Below the pieces are notes generated by a model. That model made no database searches, had not been told where the DNA came from, and was given only the letters and a program-made list of their open reading frames with translations. From the NCBI GenBank assembly GCA_030248135.1, contig JASANC010003710.1, positions 1 to 64,000 of the forward strand: a stretch of DNA of 64,000 nucleotides. Direction: 5' to 3'. Position 1 is the first letter of the stretch, and each line of letters starts with the position of its first letter. This document shows positions 52,869-63,192 of this stretch, piece by piece. The DNA is from Theristus sp. LFF4_11 (Eukaryota > Nematoda > Chromadorea > Monhysterida > Xyalidae). The position numbers and the translations under genes are program-made.

Positions 52869-55800
52869 TTGTCGTTGTTGTTGTTGTTTGTTGCCGTGCT
52901 GCTGCTGATTATTGTTCCGTCGGCAGACGCAGTGCCTTCGCGACCTGTGCCGGCCGGTCCCACAGGTCTCGCGCGACGACGTCGAGCGCTCGAACAGGAC
53001 ACGTGAAGATGTGGCGAACGTCTTCGTCAGCGTCGTTGCAGAGTGGGCATCGCGCTGGACATCGGCTGTCTATCTTGTGCTGGTATGACGCCAACATCGC
53101 GCAGTAGCCCGACCGCAGTTGTGCCAATCGACGCCTCGTGTAGCGTGGCAGTTCGCGCTCAGTCAATGAGATGGGTGGCGCTGGCGCGTTGAGCACAGGG
53201 TTCGCCGGACACCGTGCAATGACGTCCGCGACAGACACGCTGTGAACAAAGTTCAGGAGCTGTTGGCGCGTCGAGTGCTGGACGTTGATCGCCTGGGCGG
53301 CCTCGTGATCGAACCTTGACGCCAGCGTGTGTTTCATGGCTCTGTGTCGCGTGGAGACGGACGCCTCGCGATGATACGGATGTGCGTCATCGTAGCGCGC
53401 GCTCGCGAGATATTGTACGCAGAGCATGCGGAGGTGTTCCTCCACCGGCAGCTCGGCGCACTCCGTATGCAGGTGATGGACAGGCGCGGCAGTGTGGCAA
53501 CCCGTGGCGACGCGGAGCGCTGCATTCTGCACCCGCTGCAGTTTTTCAATGTTCGTGGCGGCTGCATTGGGCGCCCAGACCGGGGCAGCGTAGTTGATGA
53601 CGCTCTTGACTGCCGCGCGGTGCACCGTCAGCAGTGTCTCTTTTGTGGCGCCCCAGCTAGTGCCGCTGAGCGCCTTGAGTGTGCGGACTCGTCTCGATGC
53701 CTTGGACGCGGTAGCATTGCAGTGTTGCATGAATGACAGTTTTGGATCGAATGTGACGCCGAGAATCTTCGGTGTCAGTTCTGTCGGCAGCTTGGCGTTG
53801 GCGATGCGCACGTTGGGGTCGGCCTTGTGCTCTCGGTTGTCGGGCGTGAATAGCGACGCCGTCGTTTTGTTGACGTTGACTGTCAGGCGTTTACGTTCGA
53901 AGAACGCGCAAAGTTTATTCAGGTGTTTAGTCAGCACCGCAGCTGCCTCCGTGTATCGGGGGCTGCTGGCCGTCAGCGTGAAGTCGTCGGCGTAGGAGAC
54001 GACGTTGACCTCTTGTGGCGGCTCAGGAATGTCTGCGACGTACACGTTGAACAGAAGCGGCGATAACACCGAGCCTTGCGGCACGCCCATTTTTATGTGG
54101 CGGTGTGGTGACGTTGCTCCTCTGAATGTGCAGCACGCTTCTCGACCTCGTAAGTACGCCGATAGCCATCGTAGTAGGGTGCCGGGTAGATCAGTCGTCG
54201 AGAGTTGCTTGAGCAGGAGTCGGTGGTCCACCGTGTCGAAGGCCCTCGACAGGTCTACGCAGACAAGCGCCGTGCGGTCCGCAGGTTTCGGTCTGTTGAA
54301 GCCGGTCGCCACCGATGTCGACACCTTGAGGAGAGCTGAGATTGTAGATCGTCCTTTGCGGAAGCCGTGCTGGTGCTGTCGTAGCTGCGGCAGCAGGTAC
54401 TGTGACAGCGGGTCCAGCAACAAGCGTTCCAACAGTTTGGCGACGGGCGAAAGCAGTGACACCGGGCGGTAGCTGTTGCTCAGTTCTGGCGGTTTTCCTG
54501 GCTTCAGGAGCGGAATCACATTGGCTCGCTTCCAGATCGCCGGAATTTTGCATTCATTTATTGACCTCGCGAACATGTTGGCCAGCCATCGATGCGCCGT
54601 TGGACCCAGGTGTTTCAAATGGCGATTGCAGATGCCGTCAGGACCTTGCGCCGTGCTGTTGGAAATAGATTGGCACTTCTTCGCGACCACATCTGTTCCG
54701 AAGAACAAACGGATGTCGCGCTGTCGACGTTTAATAGCTCGGACGACAACTCGCGTGCGTCTGTCGCTGCCGCTGCCCGCAGGGATGAATTGACGGTTGA
54801 ATGCCGTCACTATCTGACGCGGGTCGCTTTTCTGCTGGGCACCGAATAGTATCGATGCGTTGGCTGGTGCTTGCGCTTTGCGGCCGTCGATTTTCTTGAG
54901 CGTGCGCCAAAGTCTTGTTTCTGGTGTTCGATGATCAATCGTCGACGCAAATTCCCGCCATTTGCGGGCACGTTCGTCACGGATGCACGTTGCGATGCGG
55001 TTGTTCAATTCGGCCAACTGTTCAGTCTGTGCGGGGTCCTGTCGTCTGAGCTCGTCGCGTCGTCGCTGAAGGTCACGAGCCTCCCTGGGGAAGCTCGGGA
55101 CAAAGTCTTTGACGTGACCCGCTGGAATGTGTCGCTTCGACCCAGTCAGGATGGCCGACCGAAATATAGCTTCTGCTTCGTAGACGGATGTCGGTTCGCG
55201 TGCCTTCGACAGGTGTGCATCGACGCAAGTTCTAAATGCCTCCCAGTCGGCCTTCCGGAAGTTGGTGTACGTGCGCCGCGGAGTGCTCAGTATCCTGGGA
55301 GCAGCGCCGGCGATCTCAACGACCACTGGAAGGTGGTCGGAGCTCAGCTCGGCGAGCACCTTCCAAGTACACCGCACTGCAGCTGACACTGGAGCCAACG
55401 TGATGTCCGGGGCCGATGATGCGCTGCCTGCTAGACGTGTCGGGGCGCCGTCGTTGAGTATGACTAGATTTGACGCGGCTATTTGTCCGGCAAGTTCGTC
55501 ACCCCTCTGGTCGGGCCGGCCTGCAGCGTCCCAGTCGCGATGATGCGCGTTGACGTCCCCGAGCACAAAGACGTCGTCGGTGAGCAGTGGCTGCAGATGC
55601 AGCGAGCGGCGATCAGCGCAACTACTCACCGGTGGAACGTAAACGTTCACCAGTTTGTAGCCAGCCACGCACACGCTAACTGCTTCGACCTCGTCTCCGA
55701 TGTCTGCGGGGACCATTTCGTTGGAGTAGACGACCGAATCAGAAATCAGGAATGCGACGCCACCGCCGTTTCGGTTTCGGTCCTTGCGCACAGTCGTGAA

Positions 55801-57524
55801 GCCTGGTGTTGACAGTTTAACGACGGACTGGTCGAGTTTCGTCTCCTGCACCGCGGCGACATCAATTCGATGACGCCGGAGAAAGTCAAGCAACTCGGGC
55901 AGTTTCGCGCGTAGACCGTTGATGTTCAGTTGCATTAGTCTCAGCGCACGTGTCTGACGGTCGTGAGTGGATGTTGTCGCAGTCGGATGTTGCAGGTGTA
56001 GTGTTCGTGTGTTGGGTGGCCTGGCCGTGTTGCACCCTTTGCAGCGGAATAATTGACGGTCGTACGAGCTCTGTGTCACTCCGCCGGAGCATCGTCTGTG
56101 CACCCACTCACCACACTGGCCGCATTGGAATGACCATTCGTGGCGTCTGACGCAGTCGTTGCAGTTCGGGCACTGATATTGTCGTGGTCCTGGATTCAAT
56201 TCGACGTCGCCGCACAATAGCAATTTACGGCGCAGCCAGGGCGGCGGTCTCTGGTTGCGCCTCGATGAAAACCCGCAGCAGCACGGATGGGCGAAGCCGT
56301 GTCGTTGGCGTTTGCGACCGAGGTCGCCGGTTCCACTTCGAGGAAGCGCCAACATCGGAACCTGCATATTGTCGTTCATACAGACGATTGCATGGACGGC
56401 ACGGCACGGCACGTTAGGTCCAGTGTTATTGCATATTACCGTTCATGGAAACGTGCCTTTGACGTTCGTCGACGTGCGTCAGCAAACGTCACTATGAACG
56501 GGCGATAATATGGTTGGTGTTGGGTTTGTTTATTGATTTTTCTATCGGTGGGGGGGTGGGTGGGTGCACGCAGGCGCGCGCGGCGGGGGGGCGGACGCAC
56601 CACCACAACACCCGCCCGGGCGGGCGGGGGGGGGGGGGAGAGGAGGAAGAAGCACCGCCGGGGGAGGGCGGCCGGCCGGCGGGGGGGGGGGGGGGGGGCG
56701 AGGGGGGGGGGGGGGGGGGGGGGGGGGGCCGGCCCCCCCCGCACCACACGGCCGCTGGCGGGGGGGAAACCAAAAGACCAGCACACCGGGTGCAGGGGCC
56801 GCCGCAAAACGCAGTAATTGTGCCTAATAATCACGTGTCATTGACTGAAGGACGGACATCGATGTAAAGCGACTGAGTTCTTGCTCGTAGGCGGCACCGA
56901 CAATCATTTGTGTCTGCTGGACGTTCGCCCGATGGGCACGGACGGCGCCCGCGTCGAGACGGTGCTCGACTACTGCGGTGTCACGTGCAACAAGAACACC
57001 TGTCCCGGCGACAAAAGCGCCTTCAAACCCGGCGGTACGCGCGCTGTTCTTGGTGTTTTGTTGTTAAATTGCTGCATTTTATTGTTGCTGAAAGTTCACT
57101 GAAACCGAATCAACGCTGGTCTTCTTTTGAATATTTCAGGCATTCGTCTTGGCACGCCGGCACTGACGTCGCGCGGCCTCAAAGAAAGCCACTTTGAACA
57201 AGTGGCCGACTTCTTGCATGAAGGTTGCCGAGTGTGTTGTTGTGTTTTTGGCAGTTGTTGGTTTTATTCTTCAAACCGAAACGCTGGGTGAATGTGAATC
57301 TGTAGGTAGTGTCATTCCTGTCCAACTGAAACATGCGATCATTGGTTGCAGGCATACAGCTGACGCTGAAATATCAGTCGCACGAGAACGCCGGCAAAAC
57401 CATCCGAGACTTTGTGAAGTTCAGCGGCGCTCATGCGCAACTGCAGCAAGAGGCGCACGCCGTCAAGCAGCGGGTGCACCAATTCACCGACGAGTTCATG
57501 CTGCCCGGACATGAGGACTTTTGA
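49872..57524 (+). CDS. SHMT1: Serine hydroxymethyltransferase, one internal exon missing
   Basis: PLP enzyme converting serine and tetrahydrofolate to glycine and methylene-tetrahydrofolate; no targeting peptide is obvious, so probably cytosolic. Exons: 49,872-50,000; 50,350-50,474; 50,809-51,021; 51,591-51,736; 52,232-52,444; then about 56,891-57,034; 57,140-57,223; 57,352-57,524. Motifs: [77 protein letters not shown], the PLP lysine in [13 protein letters not shown], then [20 protein letters not shown] and [11 protein letters not shown]. Between FCRKG and GGTDNH about 75 conserved residues (including the FPGLQGGPHNH-type segment) are absent from the window. In their place are a LINE and G runs. 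The flanking exons join in phase 1, so 408 residues stay in frame. As assembled the enzyme should not work; a misassembly is possible. A palindromic MITE lies in intron 3. Confidence 0.85.
51318..51485. mobile_element. Palindromic MITE, type copy, in SHMT intron
   Basis: 168 bp flanked by TA (51,316-51,317 and 51,486-51,487). Inverted ends CAGTCGAACTCTAAATT and CAGTCGACCTCTAAATT continue for about 65 bp through AATCAGCTGATTGGTTGGTG. It is almost wholly palindromic. The TA duplication suggests a Tc1/mariner-type source. Confidence 0.85.
52791..52866 (+). repeat. Long G-homopolymer tract (left)
   Basis: About 76 bp of almost pure G with few C or T interruptions, directly abutting the 3' end of the LINE. 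Frames through it encode polyglycine and are not genes. Its length suggests a G-quadruplex region or a sequencing/assembly artefact. Confidence 0.85.
52867..56530 (-). mobile_element. APE-type LINE (jockey/CR1-like), nearly complete
   Basis: The element lies on the minus strand inside SHMT. It encodes one long protein (56,412-52,909) and ends, past the stop, in a short ACAACAACAAC-type tail (52,867-52,905), as expected for the 3' end of a non-LTR retrotransposon. The 5' boundary is near 56,510-56,540, where sequence changes to a G-rich tract. No target duplication can be identified because both flanks are G runs. Confidence 0.75.
52909..56412 (-). CDS. LINE polyprotein: 2A-like motif, PHD-like finger, APE endonuclease, reverse transcriptase
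   Basis: 1,167 residues, no internal stop. Residues about 64-76 read [13 protein letters not shown], matching the 2A ribosome-skipping consensus D(V/I)ExNPGP. Residues 81-127 form a Cys-His cluster ([23 protein letters not shown]) like a PHD or treble-clef finger. Residues 156-366 are an AP-type endonuclease ([13 protein letters not shown] at 189-192, [15 protein letters not shown]). Residues about 585-830 are the reverse transcriptase ([52 protein letters not shown] at 807-810). The C-terminus has [17 protein letters not shown], a zinc-knuckle-like motif. Open length and intact catalytic residues suggest recent activity. Base composition is GC-richer than its surroundings. The start codon is the first ATG of the frame; a separate ORF1 was not found. 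Confidence 0.9.
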   Translation of the reverse strand: MPCRAVHAIVCMNDNMQVPMLALPRSGTGDLGRKRQRHGFAHPCCCGFSSRRNQRPPPWLRRKLLLCGDVELNPGPRQYQCPNCNDCVRRHEWSFQCGQCGEWVHRRCSGGVTQSSYDRQLFRCKGCNTARPPNTRTLHLQHPTATTSTHDRQTRALRLMQLNINGLRAKLPELLDFLRRHRIDVAAVQETKLDQSVVKLSTPGFTTVRKDRNRNGGGVAFLISDSVVYSNEMVPADIGDEVEAVSVCVAGYKLVNVYVPPVSSCADRRSLHLQPLLTDDVFVLGDVNAHHRDWDAAGRPDQRGDELAGQIAASNLVILNDGAPTRLAGSASSAPDITLAPVSAAVRCTWKVLAELSSDHLPVVVEIAGAAPRILSTPRRTYTNFRKADWEAFRTCVDAHLSKAREPTSVYEAEAIFRSAILTGSKRHIPAGHVKDFVPSFPREARDLQRRRDELRRQDPAQTEQLAELNNRIATCIRDERARKWREFASTIDHRTPETRLWRTLKKIDGRKAQAPANASILFGAQQKSDPRQIVTAFNRQFIPAGSGSDRRTRVVVRAIKRRQRDIRLFFGTDVVAKKCQSISNSTAQGPDGICNRHLKHLGPTAHRWLANMFARSINECKIPAIWKRANVIPLLKPGKPPELSNSYRPVSLLSPVAKLLERLLLDPLSQYLLPQLRQHQHGFRKGRSTISALLKVSTSVATGFNRPKPADRTALVCVDLSRAFDTVDHRLLLKQLSTTDLPGTLLRWLSAYLRGREACCTFRGATSPHRHIKMGVPQGSVLSPLLFNVYVADIPEPPQEVNVVSYADDFTLTASSPRYTEAAAVLTKHLNKLCAFFERKRLTVNVNKTTASLFTPDNREHKADPNVRIANAKLPTELTPKILGVTFDPKLSFMQHCNATASKASRRVRTLKALSGTSWGATKETLLTVHRAAVKSVINYAAPVWAPNAAATNIEKLQRVQNAALRVATGCHTAAPVHHLHTECAELPVEEHLRMLCVQYLASARYDDAHPYHREASVSTRHRAMKHTLASRFDHEAAQAINVQHSTRQQLLNFVHSVSVADVIARCPANPVLNAPAPPISLTERELPRYTRRRLAQLRSGYCAMLASYQHKIDSRCPARCPLCNDADEDVRHIFTCPVRALDVVARDLWDRPAQVAKALRLPTEQ
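56548..56766 (+). repeat. G-rich low-complexity tract (right)
   Basis: About 220 bp of G runs broken by CGG, CCGG and GCACC stretches between the 5' end of the LINE and the next SHMT exon. Overlapping frames on both strands yield proline- or glycine-rich artefacts. Confidence 0.85.
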
Positions 57525-57991
57525 AACAACAGAGGCACGTCGTCCACTATGAAGCCAAGGATGTAGCAGCTTTCATTGGGTAGAGGCGTGATTTTGTGGT
57601 AGATGCGCTGCTGGTTGTTCGTAGCATGTTTTGGGGTTTCCTTCTTTCTTCCACGGTTTCATTGTTGTCAAAGTGGTTGTTTTGTTTGTCATCGTGGCCT
57701 TGCCTGACCTGACTGAATGCTGGTGATTGCCATTTTGCGTGTCAAACCAATATCATCTTTTTTTCTTTTTTGAACACCAATACCAGGTATTGCCTCACGT
57801 TTTTTTCTCGAAAATTGCACAGCTTCCATTTGTGAATGTGCCGTACTTATTTTTTGTGCATTCCCAATTGGATTGTTATAAAAGCTCAGCTCAACGTCTT
57901 GTTTTGTAGTTGACTGTTTTGAAAGTTTTACCGATTCATTGTTACTTTTGAGAAATGCGCATTTTATTGAGTGTTCGATTAACATGTGTGC

Positions 57992-57997
57992 AATAAA
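57992..57997 (+). promoter_or_regulatory. Candidate SHMT polyadenylation signal
   Basis: AATAAA about 470 nt after the SHMT stop, followed by GT-rich sequence (AACAAGCTTTGTGCCC). Confidence 0.4.
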
Positions 57998-58124
57998 GTT
58001 AAAAACAAGCTTTGTGCCCTATTGAATGTGACACATCGAATTGGTTAAAAGTCCGTTGAGCATTACCTCGTAATTGGATCAATTGGTTGAACGGGTCTGG
58101 ACGTTCAATGTTTCAAAATCTAAG

Positions 58125-58190
58125 TGCGAAACTCGATGGGCGCCGCACGCGACGGCGTTCTGTACGATTTTCTTGGTTAGCCCTGGCTAA
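58125..58190 (+). repeat. SINE S, 3' fragment
   Basis: Body and tail only: CTCGATGGGCGCCGCACGCG, GGCGTTCTGTACG and the tail GTTAGCCCTGGCTAAA, matching the copies at 28,960 and 47,171-47,260 (inverted). The tRNA-like head is missing. Confidence 0.65.
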
Positions 58191-58693
58191 ACATATCGCC
58201 AAAAATCACTGTTCGTTCGTTTTTTTTTTGCTTTTTTTGCTTTTTTTGCTTTTTGATCACTTGGTTTTGGCTTTTGGTTTTCTGTTTTTGCCGTTTCCTT
58301 TTTTGGTGCCGGTGGTTTTTTTTTCTTTTTTGATTTTTACTTTTTTGTTTTTTTCGTAATTTTATTTTTTCTCTTTTTCCTTTTGCGATTTTATTTTTTA
58401 AAGGTCTCCGTTTGATACGCTGTTCATGCAGTTTTATCGGAGTTCCTGCGGTTCGCGAAATAAAATGAAATGAAAAAAAAAATGTTTTTTTGCGTGTTCG
58501 CTCAACGCATAACAGCAGATGTCAGCTTACAAGTCACAAATTTGACGATCAGTTTCCTAATGGCAACATCTCAATTGTGAACTGAACACTGGTTGGTCGA
58601 AAACAGCACAAGCCACACGCGCAGTTCGATTTCAGCTGTCAACAACAGCCTCTGTAACGTGCAGTATCTTCACGCCAGCTGTATCGAGTGAGC
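58191..58693. other. Intergenic region SHMT-MBOAT7
   Basis: A T-rich plus-strand tract (58,215-58,400) with GCTTTTTTT repeats, then about 290 bp of ordinary sequence upstream of the MBOAT7 start. No promoter motif is clear. Confidence 0.45.
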
Positions 58694-61600
58694 ATGTCGT
58701 CGTCACGTGCCGATGATTTGCTGTATGCGAAGATCCTGGTGGCCTCGATGGGCGCCGCAGCGGTCGTCCGTCGCTTCAAGTCGCCCGAAACACGCTGGCG
58801 TCTGTGCGCGGCGTTCGGCGTCGCCCTGGTGGCGCTCGTTTGCCGCTGGCAGCTGCTCTATTCGCTGTGCATGGTTGCTGGCAATCTGATCCTCTATAAG
58901 ACCGTCGCTAAAAGGTTCCGTTGCCCAGGTCATCTGACCTGCTCGTTAACCCCGTTTATCTCCCGTGCTGAGAAGCGATTCCGCGATGAGACGTGTCTGA
59001 TTTCTAACATAATAATTTGATGGTTGGCACAATTGATGACTGCGCTGATAACGATGCACTGTTGTGTCGATGCTTCACGGTGCGTCTGTTTCTATGTATT
59101 CTGTTCAGGAATCTCGGCCTGTCGAGTTTCGTGTTCTCGTTTGGCTATCTGACCGTGTTCCGCTGTAACCCGCTGCTGCCGTTTGCCATGGAAGCCGTGT
59201 ATCCGCACGCGAACGCGGTGCAGTTGATCATGACACTTCGAGTACGAGATGGCATTTGCGTGTTCATTTTAGATTTGAGCATTGCCGTTGCCGTGAGTTT
59301 GTCGATTTGTGATCATTGATGGTTACCGTTTCTGTTTGTTCAGTGTGTCGGTTTGGCGTTTGAATTGAGCGATTCAGCCGACGACCAGAGTGAGTCGAAA
59401 TTCGCACATCGTCGCCTGTTGCCGCATGAAACGGGCACGTTTCACTTGGCCTGCTATCTGTACAATTTCGCGGGGTTGTTCACAGGTGCCTGCCAGTTTG
59501 CTTCAAATTCGGTTTAGTCTTTTGTTGTCGATATTACAATTTTTTTCAAACGCGTGTGTCGTACAGAAATGACATTCATTGTCAACAACATTTGCATGCC
59601 GTGGCGCCAGAATTTTCGTGTTCATCGTTTTGCCGAACTGAAAGTGCCGGCTGCTCACTGCTGTGCATGTCAATCTCTTGCTTTAGAGCGCATATGACGT
59701 CAGTTCGACACGTTTGACTGAATATGCTACATTGTTTGTGTTGCACACACCGGCAAATGTGTTCACGTTTGTCGCTTTTTTCTCTCAGGACCGTACTACA
59801 CGTACCGGGTGCACCGTGATGTTGCCATGGTTGGCGACCCATCCGCTGTGCCGATTGCGCAAGAGCTCGCACCCAGGTTGGCCGTGTTGCCCGGTTTTGT
59901 GCTGCTCTTTCTTCTGGTCATCGCGTTGTTCCCGTTGAATGTGCGTCGGTTCGAAGTTCCGGATTTTTTCTCTCGTTTTTTTGCTTCCGAATTATTTTGT
60001 TCGTTATGTCTTTTGTATCACTTTATGTCTCAAGACAAAAAAAGCAACAAGGAGCATTAGCGTAGCGCAGCATTGTTGTTGTTGCTCACTGCCGCCACTT
60101 CGGAAAGGTGTCCGCAGTAACTGTGATGTGCACTGCTAACAAACAACCGTAGTAATTTTCCACAGGAATATTCAGCGTACCGGAAAAATGCCGTTCTATT
60201 TTGTGACGTTTTGCTCGCTGCGCTCTCGCTCACAGGCGCTGCACACGGACGAGTTCTACGCGGCGCACGGCTTCGTGTACTGTTTCTTGTACATGGTGCC
60301 GACATTCCTGTACCTGCGTACACGCATCTACATCGCGTGGATGCTTGCCGAGTCGACGTGCGTCGTCGCCGCCATCGGTGCGTATCCGGCAGCGACAAAG
60401 CCAAAGGTCGGCCTTGGCCCGACGTTGCCACTCGCGGCGCAGCACGCTCGAAAGTACGCTGCAATCTGTGCAAGTTCTGCTGCTAAAATATTCACAAACG
60501 CCTAATCCGATATGCTTGTCTGGCAACTGCATTTCCTTCTGCATATGCCTGACACTTGCAATGTGTCGAATTAAATCAATCAATCAGTTTGAAGACATCA
60601 CACTCAGTTGTAACACAGAAATGTTGCACAGTCAAAAACAAACAAAAAAAACAAAAAAAGTTGATGTACATCAAACAAGTCAGTTTTTTATTGCACAAGT
60701 TTTTTTATCTCAAGTGGTTCAAGAGGGGCACATCACTGATGAGGCCACCCCTCTTCTGCATATGATGTTGGTCAGGCCGAAATGCGGAGAACCATCTTAC
60801 AACTTGGTTGATTTAAAGCACTTCGATCTCTCGCGACTGTATTAATGCCTGAAGCTGCTTCTTACACCACTTATAAATTTATTTGTTTGCCAGCCAAAAA
60901 CTACCAAATAACCCATGCCTACGGTACGGTTAGCTGATAAATACGTGGGCTAAAAATGTATTGCACTTTGATTTTGAGCTGCTTCAACCGACAGTTTTTG
61001 ATTTTCTACAGAAATGGTTGTTGTTCATGGCGCATGGGTGTTTGTTTGTGATGTGCAACTTGTGGCCGCAACACAATTTATCTTATAAGTGACCGAGTGT
61101 ATTGTCTTCAGACGAGGACTTTATCGTGGTGCCGTGTGTCCGTGTGTGGAATGGAAGCAACCAGCGATCTTCTGTTATATTTTGTTCCTGCGCAACTATG
61201 CTGTATCCTTTTCTTCGCCTTTATTAGCAGCGAGCGTTCGGTATTGGTTGACGAGCGAATACAAGAGTGGAGCTTTGAGACGATTCGCAACGTCGACGCG
61301 TACGGCTGCGAGTTCAGCGACGGTTTCCGCTCGGCGATGCATTGCTGGAACGCCAGCGTGCAGTACTGGCTCGCTAGCTGCGTTTATCGGCGACTGCCGA
61401 AATCTGTGCGGTACGGTCAGGGGAGCTTTTCAGTGTTGCGTTTTTTCCTTGTTCTTGGAACGCGCATGCCATGCCGATCGTTTCATGTGAAACAAAACTC
61501 ATTCTGAATGAAGTTCAGCGTGAAATTCGCGCCGCTCCAATCAAACAGCTGTAATCAGACAACGAATTGAGCTATATGTTTAAAAGAATTGTACAAATTT

Positions 61601-62019
61601 GAAAAGCTCCAATACTTTTGAAGCAGTGCAGCAGCTGAATTTGCTTTCCGTCCATGTGAACGGGAGAGCACTCTCGCATTTGCAGCATGCCTCTGACAAT
61701 GCTGGTGTCTGCCTTTTGGCACGGCATTCATCCCGGCTATTATCTGTCGTTTCTGACGATTCCTCTGTGCACCTATGCGGAAGATCTGATGAAAGCAACG
61801 TTTGACGTAACGAATCACGAACAGCACAAGATACGACCGCTCGTCTGGTGGTTTGTGCGAGCGCGAGGCCTCGACTTCATGGCCTGCGGCTTTCTGTTGC
61901 TCTCGTTCGGCAGCACCATTCGCTATTGGCGGTCGATCGGCTTCTGTCTGCACGTCACCATGCTTGCCTGTATTCTCGTTTGTCATGCGAAACGATGGGC
62001 GGACAAAAAGCGCGCGTGA
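58694..62019 (+). CDS. MBOAT7: MBOAT7, lysophosphatidylinositol acyltransferase
   Basis: Polytopic ER membrane O-acyltransferase that re-acylates lysophosphatidylinositol, usually with arachidonate. Exons: 58,694-58,914; 59,109-59,241; 59,344-59,485; 59,789-59,940; 60,236-60,453; 61,231-61,410; 61,686-62,019 (1,380 nt, 459 aa; human about 472). Family landmarks run in order: NAVQLIMTLR, GPYYTYR, RTRIYIAWMLAE, AAIGAYPA, FETIRNVDAYGCEFSDGFRS, the MBOAT asparagine region HCWNASVQYWLA, the catalytic histidine in SAFWHGIHPGYYLSFLTIPL, and a C-terminal FLLLSFGSTIRYW. Many hydrophobic spans are visible. All phases fit GT-AG introns. The start is the ATG at 58,694; the frame is open six bases upstream only through GTG. 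Intron 5 holds dispersed repeat F. Confidence 0.92.
60695..60815 (+). repeat. Dispersed repeat F, copy 2, in MBOAT7 intron
   Basis: Matches 6,926-7,044 through CTCAAGTGGTTCAAGAGGGG, ACATCACTGATGAGGCCACC and CTTCTGCATATGAT. Located in intron 5. Confidence 0.65.
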
Positions 62020-62311
62020 TACAATGCTTACGTCAAACGGCAATACAGAGGAACAGTTTATTAGTCACGATACAACAGCACATCAACTAAAACTAATCGT
62101 GCAACACACTGGTCGAATACTCATGTATGATCAAGTTTTGTTGAGAATTTTTCAAAAATACAATTTGAAACACTTACGTAAAAATGATTATTCATCTGCA
62201 GTCAGTGCAGTCTGGTTGTTTATGACAACTGAAAAGTTGTAAAACTGACACAAAACGTAAAAATAATTGTGAATCTGTTTGTAAAAAAACAGTTGTGCGT
62301 GAAATTCAACA

Positions 62312-62317
62312 AATAAA
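62312..62317 (+). promoter_or_regulatory. Candidate MBOAT7 polyadenylation signal
   Basis: AATAAA about 295 nt after the stop codon and just before the inverted-repeat element at 62,333. Confidence 0.4.
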
Positions 62318-62332
62318 CATGTTTGTTTCCTA

Positions 62333-63094
62333 CAGTCTATCTCGCTAATATATGCAACTCGCTGATTGGTCGGCTCCTCACGCTCCGCACCCCTGGGAAC
62401 GGGATTCAGAAAATATCATGTTTTTTTGTTGTTCAGCGGTTTGTTTTCATTTTTTTTCATGCCGAAAAAATTCTAAATCAAAAACTACAAAATTACAAAC
62501 GTTTGAATTGGTAAAAAATTAGTAAACTGAAGTTTTTTTGGTTGATTGACGGCGACGACGTCGTCGAGAATTTTTGCTTTCAAACGTACCGCTGGCCGCT
62601 GCTGCGTGTTCAAAACAAATTTAAAACAAACAAACAAAATAACAAAACTTGCTTCCAACGATTTCGACGGTTTTCATCCCGCTTTTAACAATTGATTCAT
62701 TGGGTGCGCCATATCCATTCATTGTTGTTCAAAGATTGCTCACATTGTCAATAAATACTGTCACCTGCTGCGTTCTTCTTCTCTGTGCTTCGGACACACA
62801 GTAGCGGCCAGCGGCGGCACGCTCTTTTCATGCCTAAAGGCAAAAACTAAACCAAAAACCATAGACGACGTCGTCGCAGTCAATCAACCAAAAAAGACAT
62901 TTTTTGACATTGTGACCAATGCAAATTTTTGGAATTTGGTAGTTTTTTATTTAGAATGTTTTTTCGGCATGAAATAAATGAAAACAAACCGTTGAACAAT
63001 GAAAAACATGATTTTTTCTGAATCCCGTTCCCAAGGGTGCGGAGCGTGAGGAGCCGACCAATCAGCGAGTTGCATATATTAGCGAGATAGACTG
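62333..63094. mobile_element. TA-inserting inverted-repeat element between MBOAT7 and cyclase
   Basis: 762 bp flanked by TA (62,331-62,332 and 63,095-63,096). The left end CAGTCTATCTCGCTAATATA is repeated inverted at the right. Arms are about 160-180 bp and near-identical (GATTGGTCGGCTCCTCACGC, GGAACGGGATTCAGAAAA). The interior is non-coding, with a GACGACGTCGTC motif on both sides. It separates the convergent 3' ends of MBOAT7 and the cyclase. Confidence 0.85.
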
Positions 63095-63192
63095 TAGCTT
63101 CAGTGATTCCAATTTGCAAGCGCTAGTCGTCGGCTTTCATTGTTGCCGACGATGCCTTCGAGCCGGGACGATCGTCAGCCAGCGTTGCTTCA

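Noticed and set aside
52734..53107. Glycine-rich frames overlapping the G run
   Set aside because: Produced by about 70 consecutive G bases; they also overlap the LINE protein on the opposite strand.
53316..56508. Many plus-strand frames opposite the LINE protein
   Set aside because: Shadows of the GC-rich 1,167-codon frame on the minus strand, which alone carries catalytic motifs.
56436..56867. Proline- or glycine-rich frames in all readings
   Set aside because: Low-complexity G/C runs give open frames everywhere; no conserved feature.
58688..58693. Upstream GTG as MBOAT7 start
   Set aside because: A GTG six bases before the ATG is not a likely eukaryotic start; the ATG at 58,694 was chosen.
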